Shown piece after piece: positions 9,661-24,504 of a stretch of 64,000 nt of DNA (positions are counted from its first letter, which is position 1; each line of letters starts with the position of its first letter). The DNA is taken from the NCBI GenBank assembly GCA_010279815.1, contig QEOQ01000212.1, positions 61,080 through 125,079 on the forward strand. Direction: 5' to 3'. The notes beneath the pieces are model-generated. The model did no database searches. It was not told the origin of the DNA and was given only the letters and a program-made list of their open reading frames with translations. Made by a program: the position numbers and the translations under genes. This DNA comes from Brachionus plicatilis (Eukaryota; Rotifera; Eurotatoria; Ploima; Brachionidae).

Positions 9661-12600
9661 AATTTTGCACTAAGTTGCATTTACAGAATTAAGTTTAAAC
9701 ATTTAGAAAAAAGTTTTTCAATTTTTTTACATTATTTTCTATTCTTTTTTTCATTTTGTACTGAATTTCACAAAACTTTTGAACTGATAAACACCCAAAA
9801 CCCTTTTCACAATGGCTTTTTTTATTTTCTAATATTTTTTGTGCAATGTTTCAGAAAATTAAAAAAAAATTTATATATGAAAATCAAAAATTTTTTCAGA
9901 TATTGCACAAAAAATAAAATAAAAAATTTTAAAATGTAAAATTATTTATATTCTTTCTTAGTAAGGACAAGAGAACAAGTCAGATAATTTAAAAAATCAA
10001 TAATCAAAAAATCAAAAATCACCAAAAAGAAAGATCATGTGATCAACTCATTTATTTAACTAAAGAATAAAATTTTCCTATTTTTAAAATATTTCTTTTT
10101 TATTTTATTTATTTTTCATTACCATGCATTAATTGATAACAAAAAAAGTATAAAATAAATACTCACCAATTAATAATTATTGTTTATTAAAAAATTTAAC
10201 TGATAAAAAATTAATGAAATTAAGTTTGCTTTTTAGTCTAGATAACAATTGTAAAAAGCATTCTTGAAAAAAAATTTATTGTTCAAAACTGACCAAAAGA
10301 TACAACGTAAATGCTTCTAACGATTTTTCATAAAAAAATATTTTTTTGCATTTTCATTTTAATAAATGAAATTTTTTTAATTGCGTTTGTAATTAAAAAA
10401 AATCTGTGTAATTTCTTTCTTTCTTTTTACAAAAAATAGCCCTAACGCCTTTCATAATTAGAATTGTTTAAACCTACTATGACAAGTGCTTAATCTTCGA
10501 ATTTTTTATAACATGACTAAAATTCATTATATTTTATAATTATATATTCATCTACACCATCGAATTTGCTTATCTCACATTTCACTATTTCGAATCTATT
10601 TTCGCTCCATTGACGATTTTTTCTTCTGGCTTAGTTCTAAGCATAAATATCTCAAAAAAATCAAAACTTCAGTAAAATACTAAAAAATAAGCGAATAAAT
10701 TTATCAAACTTGGTTAAGTTCTATTTATATAATTTAAATTTTAACATTTTTGAAATGAGCTAAGCAAATTAGTAAAGCTTGTTGTAATTCTGGTTGAGCA
10801 AATGAAAATAGTTTTACTAAGCTTTGTGCTTTTTTAAAATTATTTCTATTATTTTTGTTTTTAGATGTGGCTTAAATCTAAATGTGACTTTAATTTTAGT
10901 TCTTCCCAAAGGAGTTTTAATAAAAAGAATAATAAAAAAATTTCTTTTAGATTATTTATGTGAGAAAGAAAAAATTTGCTCGACAAAATTGATCCTATTT
11001 CTTCTGCATATCTGACTATATACCATTATATTTTAGTATTTTACATTTTAAAGATTACTGCAACTTCACATAGCATCCATCAGATCACAGTATTTTTAAC
11101 AAACTTTATCACTTTGAATGAATCCAGGTGGTTTGAGAATAAAAGAATTTAAAAAATAAGAAACCAAAAAATTTGGAGACAAATTTTTTTTCAATCGATT
11201 GGAGAACGCTGTAACTAGAGGCTTAATCTAATTCAATAAAATATAAAGTCTTAATAATTGTTTATTATTTTTTCTATCTAAATAAAGATGAGTTTTTTTA
11301 TTTAAGCTAAAAATTATCTAGAGATTTTAAAGATAAATTTATAAAAATTTTAAATTGCCTAACTTCTTTTTGAGGTGACGCCAGTTGTGCCAAATGTAAT
11401 CTATATTAAGAGACGCAACTCAAGGAGTCTGCTCATATTTTTAAATGTGTTAAAAGGTTTTGTCTGCCTTTTTAGAGAGTTTGAATTATTCTGTTTTAAT
11501 TATTTAACAATTATTTAAATTGATTTTATATAATCTTGAGAAAAAAAAATAAATTTTTTTTGTCAACGCTTTAATTTTTTGTGTGATCTCGAGTGAAAAT
11601 GACACTTGAGAAAAAAATTTAATAAATTTTAATCAAAAGATCCTAATTTTAATTTCAGTTAAATTTTTAAAAGTATATTTTAAACTGTAAGGCTTATTTA
11701 TGTAAAAAAGTAGTTATATAAAAAATAATATTTTAGAGAAATTAAAATTCACAAGTGCTGCAAATCAAAGTCAAATTGCTGCTCGACTAAAGAGATTAAA
11801 GAATATCTCGTTTTCAAAACGAAGTTTGAAAAAAATTATTAAATTTTCAAATCTTCATATTACTTTAAGATTGGTATGTAACACACTTATCTATTTTTAA
11901 GCTGTCTATTTTTAAACAATAATCTTGAAATAATTTATTTTAAGACACCTCTTGAACAAAATTTTGAAAGCTTATTTTATTAAAAAAATATCGGATAGAA
12001 CTTGAGAATACTTTGAAAAATTATTTGTTAACGATTAATTAGATATGTAAAAGAAAAATCGAGAGTTATCTAACTTTCATTTTAAATATACAAAAATTTT
12101 CAAAATTAAACTAAAATGCTACAATTCTAGTTAGAAAAATAAAAAAATGAAAAATCTTCAAAGCTATGAGATTTTTTATTTGGATGAATTTTCAACAAAA
12201 AACAACAGAACTTAGCCTAAATGATTAATAAATGAATAATAACTACCAAATTAAATGATACAAGCTTTCGAAATTAGATGAAATTGAAATTAATGGCGCT
12301 CAATGATAAATTTCACATTTAAAGCAAAAAATCTTCAAAAAATGTAAAAATGAGAGGGGTTGTAATTTTTTCTTTTTTATAGATGAAAATGAAATATATT
12401 CCTATTTGGATAAAACTAACTAATTAAATGATAAATAAAATAATTTCCATTATAATTTTAATTTTTTTAATTTTCAGTAACTGTTAAAATTTGTGCAAAA
12501 TAAATAAATAAATATGATACATTAGAATTTTCACTTCAATTAATGAATAACATATTCAAAAAATCAATTTTTTTTTCAATTTAAAAATGATAGATTTAGA

Positions 12601-12824
12601 AATCGAAAAATCTTAGCTACATTAATTTAATTTAATATTAAAGATATGACTCAAAAATGTCAGCTTCTTGAACGCCCAACGCCTTTCTTTCAGCATAATT
12701 TTTTTTTCAAATAAAAAGTAAATAAGATTTTTTTAGAAATTTAAATGAAAATTTTACTTAAGAAAATTGCCTTTTTGGAATCATTATCATTTTTGTTTTT
12801 TATGAAAATAAGAAAAAAAATTGC
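9661..12824. other. AT-rich stretch, nothing recognised
   Basis: Short open frames here (for example 9658-9939, 10824-11015) are Phe/Lys/Ile/Asn-rich by composition and carry no motif. I see no gene or bounded repeat. Confidence 0.5.
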
Positions 12825-13055
12825 CATTGTGAAATTTCATACAAAACTTTTCTAAATGTCAAAAACTGGTTGTGCAAAATCTTTGCGAATTCTGCAAAAT
12901 TGCACATTTAATTTAAATGATTAAAAATAAACCGCAATTAATTTGCACAGATTTTGCAGAATACGCCAAGATTTTGCACAACCAGTTTTTGACATTTAGA
13001 AAAGTTATAAAAAATTTTTTTTTCTATTGAAAGTTTTGTATGAAATTTCACAATG
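12825..13055. mobile_element. Palindromic MITE, family B
   Basis: Left arm starts CATTGTGAAATTTCATACAA and continues TTTCTAAATGTCAAAAACTGG. The right arm is its reverse complement, except for an extra AT-rich insert of about 24 bp near 13011-13034. TIR-like identity extends over about 60 bp, with TTGTGCAAAATCTT repeated inside. No clear target duplication. Confidence 0.75.
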
Positions 13056-16000
13056 TCAAAAAACACTATAAAAAATCAAAATTAATAAATGAAACAAAAA
13101 TACTTTTTTGCTTTGCCTTTCTTTTCCTTAAACTTTGATTCTTTAAACATTTTTTGAATTTATAGCACTTCATTACTTGGTTTCCATTTTTTTTTTATAA
13201 TTCATTTGAACTATATAGTATTTCAATCATGATTTGAGATATCACATATTTTACTGAGATAATATTTTTTCTTAGGATAATACACTATGTAAAATTTCAT
13301 GCTGAGATTATTATTTCAATTTTGTTATTCTTTTCTAATATTCGTTTTCTTTATTTTTTGTAAAGGCTACAAGTGCCAATTTATTTCACTTAATAAGCAT
13401 TTAAAGCTATCTTATCTATACATGAGTAAAAAAACAGACAAACACCCAAAACTTTTATCGACTTAACTTAGTTAAAAGGTCATAAAAACTTCTTAAATAG
13501 CTAAATGATTTTTTTTTTAATTTAATTATAAAAATCTAAAATAATGCATTCAGAATTTTTTAAATTCCTTAAAAAATTTTTTAAGTTTATCATACAAACA
13601 ATTTGACCAGTCATTTTTCATCATACAAATTTTTGAGATTAAATTAAATGCTCTCGCTTTATGCTTCGTTAACACAACAATATTTCTAAAAATCACCATT
13701 TTAATTAAAAATACTAAAAATGACAAATTATTAGTAAATTAAATTTTTGATTTTTGGAATAAAATAAAGATATCCTTTAAAAAGAAAAAAAAAGGAAAAC
13801 AAATGTAAAAGTTAAATATCAAAAAAAAATCGATTAGTTTGACTTTGATTAAATTTTTTTCTAATTTTTTTTATTTAAATAGAATTTTCCATTTATCAAT
13901 TGAATTTTCTAATTTTTAAAAAAAAACATGATTTATTTTGATCATTATCTCTGAATAATTAATGTACAAAAATTGAATTGGATAATTTTAAAATTTCCGT
14001 GTCATTCCAGAATAAAAAATTTTCTGAATAAGCAAACCTAGTTTATCATAAAAAAAATCAACGATGATAATTTATTATTTTTGATCTGATACACTGATCT
14101 TTACTTAAAACTAAAAAAGTCCTAAACAAAAATTTTCTTTTATATTTCTGATAGATATTATGATGAGTATTAATACAAGCAACAGAACGCAATTATAGAA
14201 TGCTGCATTCAAGAAAAATTCATATGAGTAAAAAGCTTCTTTATGCACAAATTTTGAAAATAAAATTTACTTATTTAAAAATTTAAGTTTAATTTCTGTT
14301 TGACTTATACAGGAAATTAAAATTTTTGCTTATATTTTTTTATTTTTTTGTTGGTACAATTATTTTTTTGTGACTTTACAAAATCCTACCTATTTTTCTT
14401 TTACTAGGCTTTTACTGGAGCAAAATTTAGAATGAAAGTTTACCTAAAACAAACAAAATAAGTTTTCGATTCATTTGAATAGGTTTTTTCAATTAATTTT
14501 TTAGGAAAAATTAAAAATAAATAATGAATTTTATGGCAAAAAAAAATTTATTTTGATAATTTATTTTATCGTAAATAATAGAAGTTTTGAAAATTCAATA
14601 AAATTGGTGATTTTTTCAGAATTATTGATGAATAATAAAACCACTCCAAAATTATTTCCTAAATATTTTTAGGGTCTTAAAATGTTATGTTCATATTTTA
14701 ATAATAATTTATTAATAACATTTTAGAAGGTGAAAAGACTAATATTAGATGAATTTTGACTCGCCAGATGGTATCTCCAACTCCATTGAACTATGTCTGA
14801 ATGTCCGAAAATTTAGGAACTAAAGAATTTTATCAAATTGACTCACTCAATCTAAGTGAGCTTAATTTTATCGTGGTCAATCTAAAATTATCCATTATTA
14901 TTTGAAATTATTATCTAATGTTTCTGATATTTTATAATTATGTAAACTTTTTTACTCTTATTTTTTACTTCTCTTGATTAAATTAAAAAAAAATTCAGCA
15001 TTTGTAGTTGTTTGCAAGGCCGATTATTTTTTAAGTTCCAAGTATTTTGTAATTAAATAAATAGTCATAAAAAATACTTTTTAAATTTAAAGATTTTTAA
15101 TACAATAGAGAATTAAAAAGACAATTTTCGGAAAATAATTATTTTAGTAAACCTGATGGAAAATTGGAAAATTAAGTCAGGATTTTAAGCTCTGAATATG
15201 GCCAGCAATTTTTCATGATCTAATCGAATTTTTGCTTTTGTTTACTATCAATAACTCAACAAGGCTACTTTGACAAAGAGAAAGAATTTTGATTTATTTA
15301 CCAGCTCGTTTACATTCACATCTCTCTTGAGAAGAACTTGTCAATCTAGAACTAATAAAAGGAATAAGGAAAAAAATATAAAATCAATAAAAATTGAAAA
15401 TAAATAATAACATGCAAAATTAACAATTTAAACGTGAAAATATTTGATATTTATCTTTGGAAAATTAAAAAAAAAAGACTATTGGCTCCAACTTAATAAA
15501 TATTTTAACAAAAAAATTGTCTCACTTTCAAATTTATTGAAAACACCTCGTGCGACAAAATTAGATCTTTTTTATTAATTTCAAATTTAAATAATTAATT
15601 TTTATCGCTAAACATAAATTTTATTACCTAAACCAGACAATTTTGACAGTTCTTCTGATGCAGCTCATATTATTCTCATTATTTTATTATGAGGTAATCA
15701 TTCAAAATTTAATAAATTACTTGAATTTTATTTCAATGCTAAGATTTGACCAAAACAGCGCCGTTTTGCGAGGTTATTTAGAAAAAAAAATGTCTATAAA
15801 AAATGTCTATAATAACATCTTCCTTTTAACTTTTAGCAAGAGTTTCGTTTTGCTAGCAAGTTCAACTAAGTGTTTTATAAATAAACCCCCAGAGTAAGGG
15901 TTTAGGGTAAATAAAAATCTAACTGAATCAAATAATGTTTGCTTAAATGATCATTAATTAAATATGCCATGAGCTAATAAAAGAAAAGATGATGTCATTG

Positions 16001-16997
16001 ATATGTTTAAAAAGCAGCCAAAACAAATTCAACAGGGTGGCTTTTAAAATTAATTCAAGTATTATGCCAATTTTTTCCTTTCTCCAAACACAAACAACAA
16101 TCGCTAAAAGTTAATTGCATTGTCAAACAAATTTATGTTTTAAAATTAAATTAATTTCGATTTAATGCTTGATCTATTTGAATTTTTTTCAAAAAGCCGT
16201 ACACTAGAGACATTCAATTATCTAATCGATTTTTTAAATAAATTTTTTTTTAAACTTTTCAAATTTCCTTCTGAAATTTTCTGTTATCACAAATTTGAGA
16301 ATAAAATTAAATATTATACAACTGCCGTTTCTATTCAATTCGGACCTGGCAGGTCCTTTAAAATAATTTTTTAGTGACCTTTTTTAATGAAAAATAAACA
16401 AAATAATGGAATATCAATAACTAGAAAGAGAAACATTAATAAAAATCTTGAATGAAGGCTTAAAAGATGAACAATTTATGTATTCATTAAATCCAAATAT
16501 GATTATTCAAAAATTAATAATTAATAAATATTTTTTTTTATTAAATTTAATTAATTAAAAAATTTTAGTTTGAAATTTTATAAAAGTTATTATCTTTAGA
16601 AAGTTTGATAACATGAAATCTCTTATTTGGCTTTCGAAATGAAAATGCCTCCCAATAAATGCACCCGCATGAGATTTAAGAATTCTGAAAAATTTACCTC
16701 TTGTTGTTCTAGTCTAAGAAGAATTATCTCCTCTGAACAAACTAAGATAATATCTTTTAAAAAACTTTTCAATAATTTCGTCGAGCCTGTAAATAAATTA
16801 GATCAATTTTTATTAACCATTCGTTAATTAAGCGTTCTAATTATTACATTTTCAGGACCAAAATTAAAAATTTTAAATCTGAACACATTTTCTCATGTCT
16901 TCCATTTTATTGATTAATTAGCAGAAAATTTTATTTAATTATCATTATAAATGAGACAGCTTTATAATTTTTTTGATTGAAAAAAATATAAAATAAT
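13056..16997. other. AT-rich stretch, nothing recognised
   Basis: No motif-bearing ORF. Open frames at 15643-15897, 16165-16374 and 16627-16827 are composition-driven and lack conserved patterns. Confidence 0.5.
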
Positions 16998-17355
16998 CAT
17001 TTTTTAAAAATTATGACCAGATCAATATTTAAGAAATTCTAATTATGGTCAGGAAAATTTAATAGTCGTATCCTTCTCCTTATAAACGCTACTCCATTCC
17101 ACATTTATTAATAAAGATTCAATGAAAAAAATTGTCTTACGATAGAAAAAAACTCAATTTATTTTTTGAATTTCACATTTTTTAAAAATTATGACCAGAT
17201 TAATATTTAAGAAATTCTAATTATGGTCAGAAAAATTTAATAGTCACATCTTTCTCCTTATAAACGCTACTCCATTCCACATTTATTAAAAAAGATTCAA
17301 TGAAAAAAATTGTCTTACGATAGAAAAAAAACTCGATTTATTTTTTGAATTTCAC
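16998..17355. repeat. Two tandem copies of a 178-bp unit
   Basis: 16998-17175 and 17176-17355 are direct, abutting copies. Each begins CATTTTTTAAAAATTATGAC, contains TATAAACGCTACTCCATTCC and ends TTTTTTGAATTTCA. They differ at only a handful of positions, so the duplication is recent. No ORF. Confidence 0.9.
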
Positions 17356-20300
17356 ATGAATTAAAAAAAAAAATTTTTAAATTTCTAATGCTATTTTCCT
17401 TACCCTTTCTATCTTGAGAAGTAAAAAAATGTAATTTAAATATCTTTTTTCTTTGTTTTTTTAATTCCTTATTTTACATTAAAAGTGAAAGAAGTTATAT
17501 TAGCCAGGACGATCTTAAAAATTAAATAAAACAATGTTGGTGATAAAATTTGAGAAAGAGAAATTTACAGAGAATTTGTTACGACTAGAAAAATAAAAAC
17601 CAATTTTTTTCTCATTAATAAATTAATTTTAATCTAATTTTGTTGTATAACTTAAAATTATGTTCTAAAAAAATTGGCTACAAATTAGAGTGTAACAACA
17701 AAAAGGCTGAATAAGAAAATAAAAAAAATTATTTACTCTGCCCCGAAGGCCAATTAAGACTAAAATATAAATTAAACGGAAGCTTTCGGTTTCAAAAATT
17801 GATTCCAGTTAAATTAAGGCTGATTTTTAAAATAAAAACAAAATAAATAAAATAATCTCTTTCTAACACATAAAGCTAACACGTTAAAAAATTTTTAATT
17901 TTGAAAAATTCCAATATTATCTTAGTCTGTGAGAGGAAATGATGAAAATATTTTAATTAAATTAAAATATGATCGTGCTACGCTGCAAGAGCACATTGTT
18001 CCATTTCACTATTATCAAAGGTGTTAGCGAAAGGAAACATTAGCTGATGTGTGTCTCAATTGCGTCATGTTCATTAAAATTCTAAGCAAAATAAATCAAT
18101 TAGAAGAGAAATTTTTTTTAGAATTTCGGAAAACTTCAATTGTTGCCATTAAAATTCAATTTTAATCCTTGATAGCATATGAAACTAATAAAATCATATT
18201 ATCTTGAGTTTTTGTTTTATTTTAAATCAATATTTGATAAGTTTAGAACTAAAGAAAAAAATGAAAAAAAGATGAAGAAAATCAAATTTACAATTTATTC
18301 AAATGAAAAGAGAGAGGAAAAAATGGGAACTCATAATTTCGAGTAATAATTTATATTGCCGTGAGTGGTTGTTATAAATTAATCAAGATGAAAAAATAAT
18401 ATTTGCACGAAATAAATCCTTAAGATACAAGTCCTAGTTTTATTAACTTGAAAAATATTTAACAATCATTTTTAAAACTTGTTTTTTTGTTCAGAATCGG
18501 CTTTGCATCTGAAACATCATAGTCAGTTTTTTCTCTTTTCATATCATTGTTAAAAAAAACACGGCATTAGCTTGGGTACAAGAAATTTTCCAATAAAATA
18601 AAAAATATTTTATGCTAATCCTTGTTTGATTAAATTCGAAGCGGGCTGAGCTCTCCAAATAAAAAATAAAAAGCAAGATGAGTACACATTTTCAAAATTA
18701 TGATTTTGTTCCTCTTGTTAATTCCTCTTGTTAAAGCGAAAAATCAATCATAATATCAATTCTGAAATCATGGCTTCTTTAGCATAATAAATACATTAAT
18801 CAGGGCTACTAGTGTGTACCTAATAGACTTAAATAAAAAATATCAAATAAAAATAAAAATAAAGTCGAAAATTTTAACAGAAATAAAAAATTTTATTAAC
18901 TCTTTTTCTAAAAGCCTAAAATTGACTATGTAAAATGTATCAGCTGATACACTCAATGAAGAGTCTGATTGTTTAACAAATAAATAAATGTATATTCATC
19001 TAAATAAAACAATTTTCGTAAGAAAAAAAATTGCTGAACACAATTATAAAAGTTTTAATTTTAAACTAAAAAACAAAATATTTTAATTCCTTTATTCATG
19101 ATTTTTTTGATCAAAAGTTTCACAATTTAATAAAAATACCAACGATTTTCCGAATTAAAAAACTTTTTTTATTCTGATTTGAAATCAGAGAATTTTTTAA
19201 ATTTAAAAATTTTTCTTATCATCTTTGATTAGATAATTCATTTTTCTCTTGCTAAAAAATGGTTTGAAACTCAACCTGATTCTGATGTACAATATTCAAT
19301 TATTATAATAAATAAGTCGCTAAATAAATCGTCAATAAAATTTCAGTAAAAAATTTTTTTCATATCAGCTTTGATTAGATAAACCAATTTCCCCTTACTT
19401 CAAGGCAAATTAAAATAAAAAATAAAATTTTTCCCATTAAAATTAATCATTTCCCAAAACTTTTGAATTTAATACAAAAACAGATTAATATTCAATTTAT
19501 TTTACAAAAATTTTTACAATTCACAATTTATTTTAATTAGTAGGCTCTAAAAAACCTTCTCGGTCTTAACGTAAAAAAATTTCTCAAACAAAAATTGTTA
19601 ATTTTAAAATTGTTGATAAAATATTTGATTAAAAACAAAGCTTTCGAAATTGATTAGATTTATTATGAAAAATAAATATACAAAAGCTGATGTAAAATTT
19701 ACAGAATCATATATTTATTATCTCAAAATTATTCAGCGAAAATAGGATCAGGTTTTTTTTTTTAATTTGATTCTCAATTAAAAAAGGGTCCATCTGCTGC
19801 AAAAATGTAAATAAATATCATAAATATCTCCATAAATATCTTTGTTTTTTGACCATAATTCATAGCATGGCTGTATCCTAAAAAAAAATAATTTTTAAAG
19901 GAAAATGTGAAAACTTGGTTAAAAAATTAAAGTACAAAACAAAAAATTTAAATAAAAATTTTAAAAAATTCGAATTAAAATATTTTTATTTGCAATTATA
20001 CGTAAAATTTTTTAAAAAATTTTAAATATAAAAAAAATATTAAATTTAATTATCTATTTTTCGATTTAAATTTTTCATTTTTTTAATAAATGTCTTTACT
20101 TTTCACATAGCATAAAAACAAAAAATCTTAAATTATGGCTTGAAAAGAATAATTTATGCTGATAAAAATATAAAAGTTTATGAAATGTGTCTTTTGTTGA
20201 TCATCGTATGATCCGAAAAACATCCAAGATCCTATCCTATTAACAAAAAAAAGTCATGCAACGTATTCAACTTTTTTTGAAAAAATTTCAATTGAAAGTT

Positions 20301-23300
20301 TGATTAAAAATTTTCACCAGATTTTACCAGAACAATTTTATTTAAATTTTAACAAAACCAAAACTTTTTTCAGTAAGAATGACATATTTAAAAAAAAATG
20401 ACACAATAATCAATTTAGTTTTCATTTTCGTTGCCTACTTAAAATATCAAATAAAAGCTTTTTATGTTTGCTTCCTGCTTGTATAAACTCGAAAGACGCT
20501 TAAAGACACGTTATATCCTGATCTTTAATTTTTTTTTTTCAAACTATCAATTAACATTAATTGTGTAAGTTTGGTAAACCTCCAAAATAATTTTTATAGA
20601 AAAAATTTAAGAACTTATCAACAAGGTTTACAAAGGGTAATTGTTTCATTGTCCCATTTTAGACCAGAACAAATTTTTTTAAAAACCTAACTGTGAAAAA
20701 AAATGTATCTTAACATCAGATTCTAAAAGTAATTAGTTTAAAAAAAATCAATCTAAATTTTAAAAAATTTCCATTAAACATTCAATAATAAATTGAGATA
20801 TTACTCAGTAATTATTATTTCTTGGAAAAATAGAAACTTAAAAATATTGACATGATAGTTTAAGAGACGATTGTAACTTTTTTTAAAATTTTTTCTAAAT
20901 ATTCAACATTCTTTATTTGTTATTATACAAAGTAAAAAATGACATTCAATTACTAATGATGTCTAATAGATAAATAAGACTTTAGATATTTGAGGAAAGA
21001 CAATGGTCCGTCGACACAGTCATTTCAAAAATTGTAAAAAAATCAAAAAAATTCAATTTCTGATCTAAATTGATTAATTCAGCAAAAACTTTTATTTTTT
21101 CAGCGAAACTCGATGAACTTAAGGTAAAAAGAACAAGACTTTTAAAGATTTTTAATTAACATAATACTTGATTTTAGATATTTTATTTTTCTAATCCTTT
21201 TTTATCCTCTAGCTTAATACTAAATCAAAAATACTAAATCAAAAAATTTAGTTTGATTGAGTAAAAAAATCACCCATACAGTTGAATTTTATTTTTTGGT
21301 TAAGTGCAATGTGTTCGGGAAAAATGACCAAAAAGAGGTCTTACAAAAAAATATATTAACTTTTAATTAACTCTTTGTTTAAATTAAACAGCAGAATATT
21401 GTTTTTATTTGCTAGTTGCTATAACTAAATTTTATCAAATTGCATCAGTCTTTTGAAATAAAGTTAAAAATATAAAAAATTGTTTTAAATAATAAAAACA
21501 AAGTTCTGAATTTACATGATTGTATTAAGCTATAGACAAATGAATTAGGCAAAAATATTTGAATTTAATTGATTAAAGCATTAAAAATCGTTTTTCAAAA
21601 AACATGTTTAGAATTTATACTAATTAAAAAAAGTGAACTCGGCTTAAATCTGTCGTTTGAAGAACGGATTTTAACTTTGCCGGACTAGATTTAAGAGAAA
21701 AAATAAAAAAATAATTACATTTTCTTTAATTGAATAAACTAAATATGTAAAAAAATTTTTTTTGAAAAAACCAAAAAAAAAAAAGTGCAAACTTTCCAAA
21801 AAACTAATGTTAATTGGGAATTTAATACAAAAAAAATCGAGTTAAAAATAAATTAGTCTATTTGGATGAATCCGGGTCTTTATTATTTTTGATTAACTTT
21901 TTTTTTGCTAAATCTTTAGTAACTTGAGTCTTAAACTTCTATCTCGAAAGTAAACATCAGAAAATTAAGCATTTTTTTCAGAATTAAGAACGAAGCAAGA
22001 TACTCTCATTAATTGAGATAAATAGGCTTTATCTTTTTTCATGGGAAGGATGGAAGGTTGAGAAATGCTCTTGTCAAAAAGGTTACTCAAATTTTCTGTT
22101 AAAGCTAAACTGAACTTGCTGGCAAGCGGAAGTCAAACGCTTCCTTAGGAACAGAACCGTCCGAGTAAGAAAAAGAAAAAGTTAAAAATTCAAAAAATAA
22201 AAAACTCAAATTCAGCAAATAAGCGCTTTCATCATTAATAAAACAAAAATATGGCAGCCAACTCCGACTAGATTTGTTCTTAAGATGAATTACAATAACG
22301 AATATAAAATTAAGCTAGATTTGGAAAAAAGTAAGTTTGCCTGGAGATTCATCTACCATTTCTCGACATTCAATTAGACTCTAAATTTTTGAAATAAAAA
22401 AAATTTTCAAGTAATTATAGACATACTAAGAGCTAAAAATTATTTTTATAACTAAAATAAATTTACTTAAAGAAAATTTAACATAACTAATTATAAATAA
22501 ACATTTTTTTAAATTAAAAAAAAAAACTCTTTTCATAAAAAAATCTTTTTTGTTATGATTTCAATGTAATTTTTTCACAAATTCCAAAATGCTTGATTTG
22601 GAAAGTGAATGCTCGAGTAATTTTATTGAATAAATGGACACTTAAGTACTAGAAAAAGATTAAGACCAAAATGAAAGAACAAAGCGCTAAGTTTTTTGGA
22701 ATAAATAAATAAAAAAATAAAAATAAAAAAAAGGATACTATTTATTTCATTATCTAATTTTATCTATTTTAGTGTCTAATTTTCAAAGTGGAAAATGTAA
22801 ACTTATAGCTAAAATAATTGAATAGTACCTTAATTAATTTGTTAATAACATAATATAATTTTTGAGTGTATAATGTAATAATATTAGATATCAAAATAAT
22901 TTGTATCTATAAAAAAAATAATAACTTTCCATTTGAAATTATTTTTAATAATTAAAAATTAATTTTTTTTAAACTTGTGTTCGAATATTTCAGCATTCGT
23001 TCTCTAATCTGATAAGTTTTATCTAATATAGCTTATTTTTTAAAGCTATTTGAATTATTTGTAAAAAAAATATTATACAAAAATAATTAAATAAGTAAAT
23101 TGAACAAGTAAGTTTCTATCTAAAATTAATATTTATCCTATTATAGCTTTCTATTTTAACAAAATATATATAATTTTATTTTTTAAATTCCTCTTGTAGT
23201 GATATGTAACAATTTTGGACTTCAAATCTTTAAAACAACTTCTATTTTGGACATTTTCGATATTTGTAATGTTTACAATTGTTCGAAGTACAATGAAAAT

Positions 23301-23662
23301 TTTTATTATTAAAATTCAAGCAACTGTCAATGATCAAATAAACAAAATATATTTTTATTTAAATTTTCGTATAAAATGGAAAAATATCAAAAACAAATTT
23401 AAGAACGTATTTTTTCAATTTTTTTAAAAATATATATTATCCTTTTTTATGTACAGCTTTTATTTGATACAAGTATTTTACTGTAATTGACGTTAATTTA
23501 CGCAATTTTACAAAAATTTACGATAAATGTTATTTGAATTTTTCAGATTTTTTTGTTATTATATGAAAAAATATTGGATTATCTTTGGCAAAATTTTGGT
23601 AAATTTTTGTAAAAAAAGTTATCCAAAAAGGAACGACCAAAAAATAAAAATTTAATTGATAA
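17356..23662. other. AT-rich stretch, nothing recognised
   Basis: Over 6 kb without coding signal. One isolated ATGTATCAGCTGATAC word at 18947-18962 matches the arm core of the MITE at 34168-34367. A slightly less AT-rich pocket at about 22100-22170 has no recognisable frame. Confidence 0.45.
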
Positions 23663-23954
23663 TGTTAGATCCCAAATTTTAAGTTTGCTTGGATCTGAGC
23701 TCTCACAATTACAATTTTATTATTAAATTTTTTTAATTTATTATTTTTCACAAATACTATATCACACTTTTATCACAATACTACAGTAACATTTTTCTAT
23801 GTATATTGATAGAACAATTATTCCATTTTGGAGATTCCGTTTTTACAAATAAAAGTTTATCATTAAAACTTTAGTTTGCTTTTCTCTTATTTGGTCTCTC
23901 AACTCAACCAAGGATAAGTCACCCAGCTGCCCTCGAGTACAGACTTGGCCAACA
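23663..23954. mobile_element. Possible solo LTR
   Basis: Begins TGTTAGATCC and ends GGCCAACA (TGTT..AACA, as in the Gypsy LTRs of this window). It contains AATAAAAG at about 23850 followed by a pyrimidine-rich TTTCTCTTATTTGGTCTCTC segment, like the R/U5 part of an LTR. No exact target duplication, so this remains a suggestion. Confidence 0.3.
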
Positions 23955-24171
23955 ATTAAGAATATAACCCAACTCGGTTATTAAAATAAACTTGATTGAT
24001 TTAATTTTAAAAATCTTATAAAAAACTGAGCAATTTTTTGCAGAAAAAAATGGTCACCCTTTCTTAGAGTGATGCCAAATTAAGAAGATGCTTAAAAAGC
24101 ATGTCACGACTCATAGAACTACAAGTTTCTTGGTGCTGAAATAGCAAATAACTCTTAATTCATTGCAAATG

Positions 24172-24496
24172 GGCAAAATGTAATTTATTGTACATTTTTA
24201 TATTTTTACATTTTTGAGAGAAGAAAAAAAAATCTCAAAAACAAAAAATCTAGAAAAATTTTCATTCAAGAAAAGTAATAATAAATTCGCAATTAATTAA
24301 AAGGGTTTTTCAAAAAATTATCCTTGGTTTTTACATTTAAATTTTTCTAAAACTCCTTTTTAAGTAATTGCGAATTTATTATTACTTTTCTTTAATGAAA
24401 ATTTTTTTAGATTTTTTGATTTTGAGATTTTTTTTTCTTCTCTCAAAAATGTAAAAATGTAAAAATATAAAAATTTACAATAAATTACATTTTGCC
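24172..24496. mobile_element. Palindromic MITE, family A copy 2, TSD TGCAAATG
   Basis: Same ends (GGCAAAATG..CATTTTGCC) and interior words (TTATCCTTGGTTTTT, TTTTTGAGAGAA) as the element at 7752-8023. Flanked by an identical 8-bp TGCAAATG (24164-24171, 24497-24504). At 325 bp it is longer than copy 1, with fuller arms. Confidence 0.88.
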
Positions 24497-24504
24497 TGCA
24501 AATG

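Noticed and set aside
9658..11015. Open frames at 9658-9939 and 10824-11015
   Set aside because: Phe/Lys/Ile/Asn-rich composition with no motif, no conserved pattern and no promoter; expected in AT-rich DNA.
15643..16827. Open frames at 15643-15897, 16165-16374, 16627-16827
   Set aside because: Composition-driven; some need non-ATG starts, and no recognisable domain or splice context.
23215..23427. 70-codon open frame
   Set aside because: Hydrophobic/Lys-rich AT-driven translation without family features.
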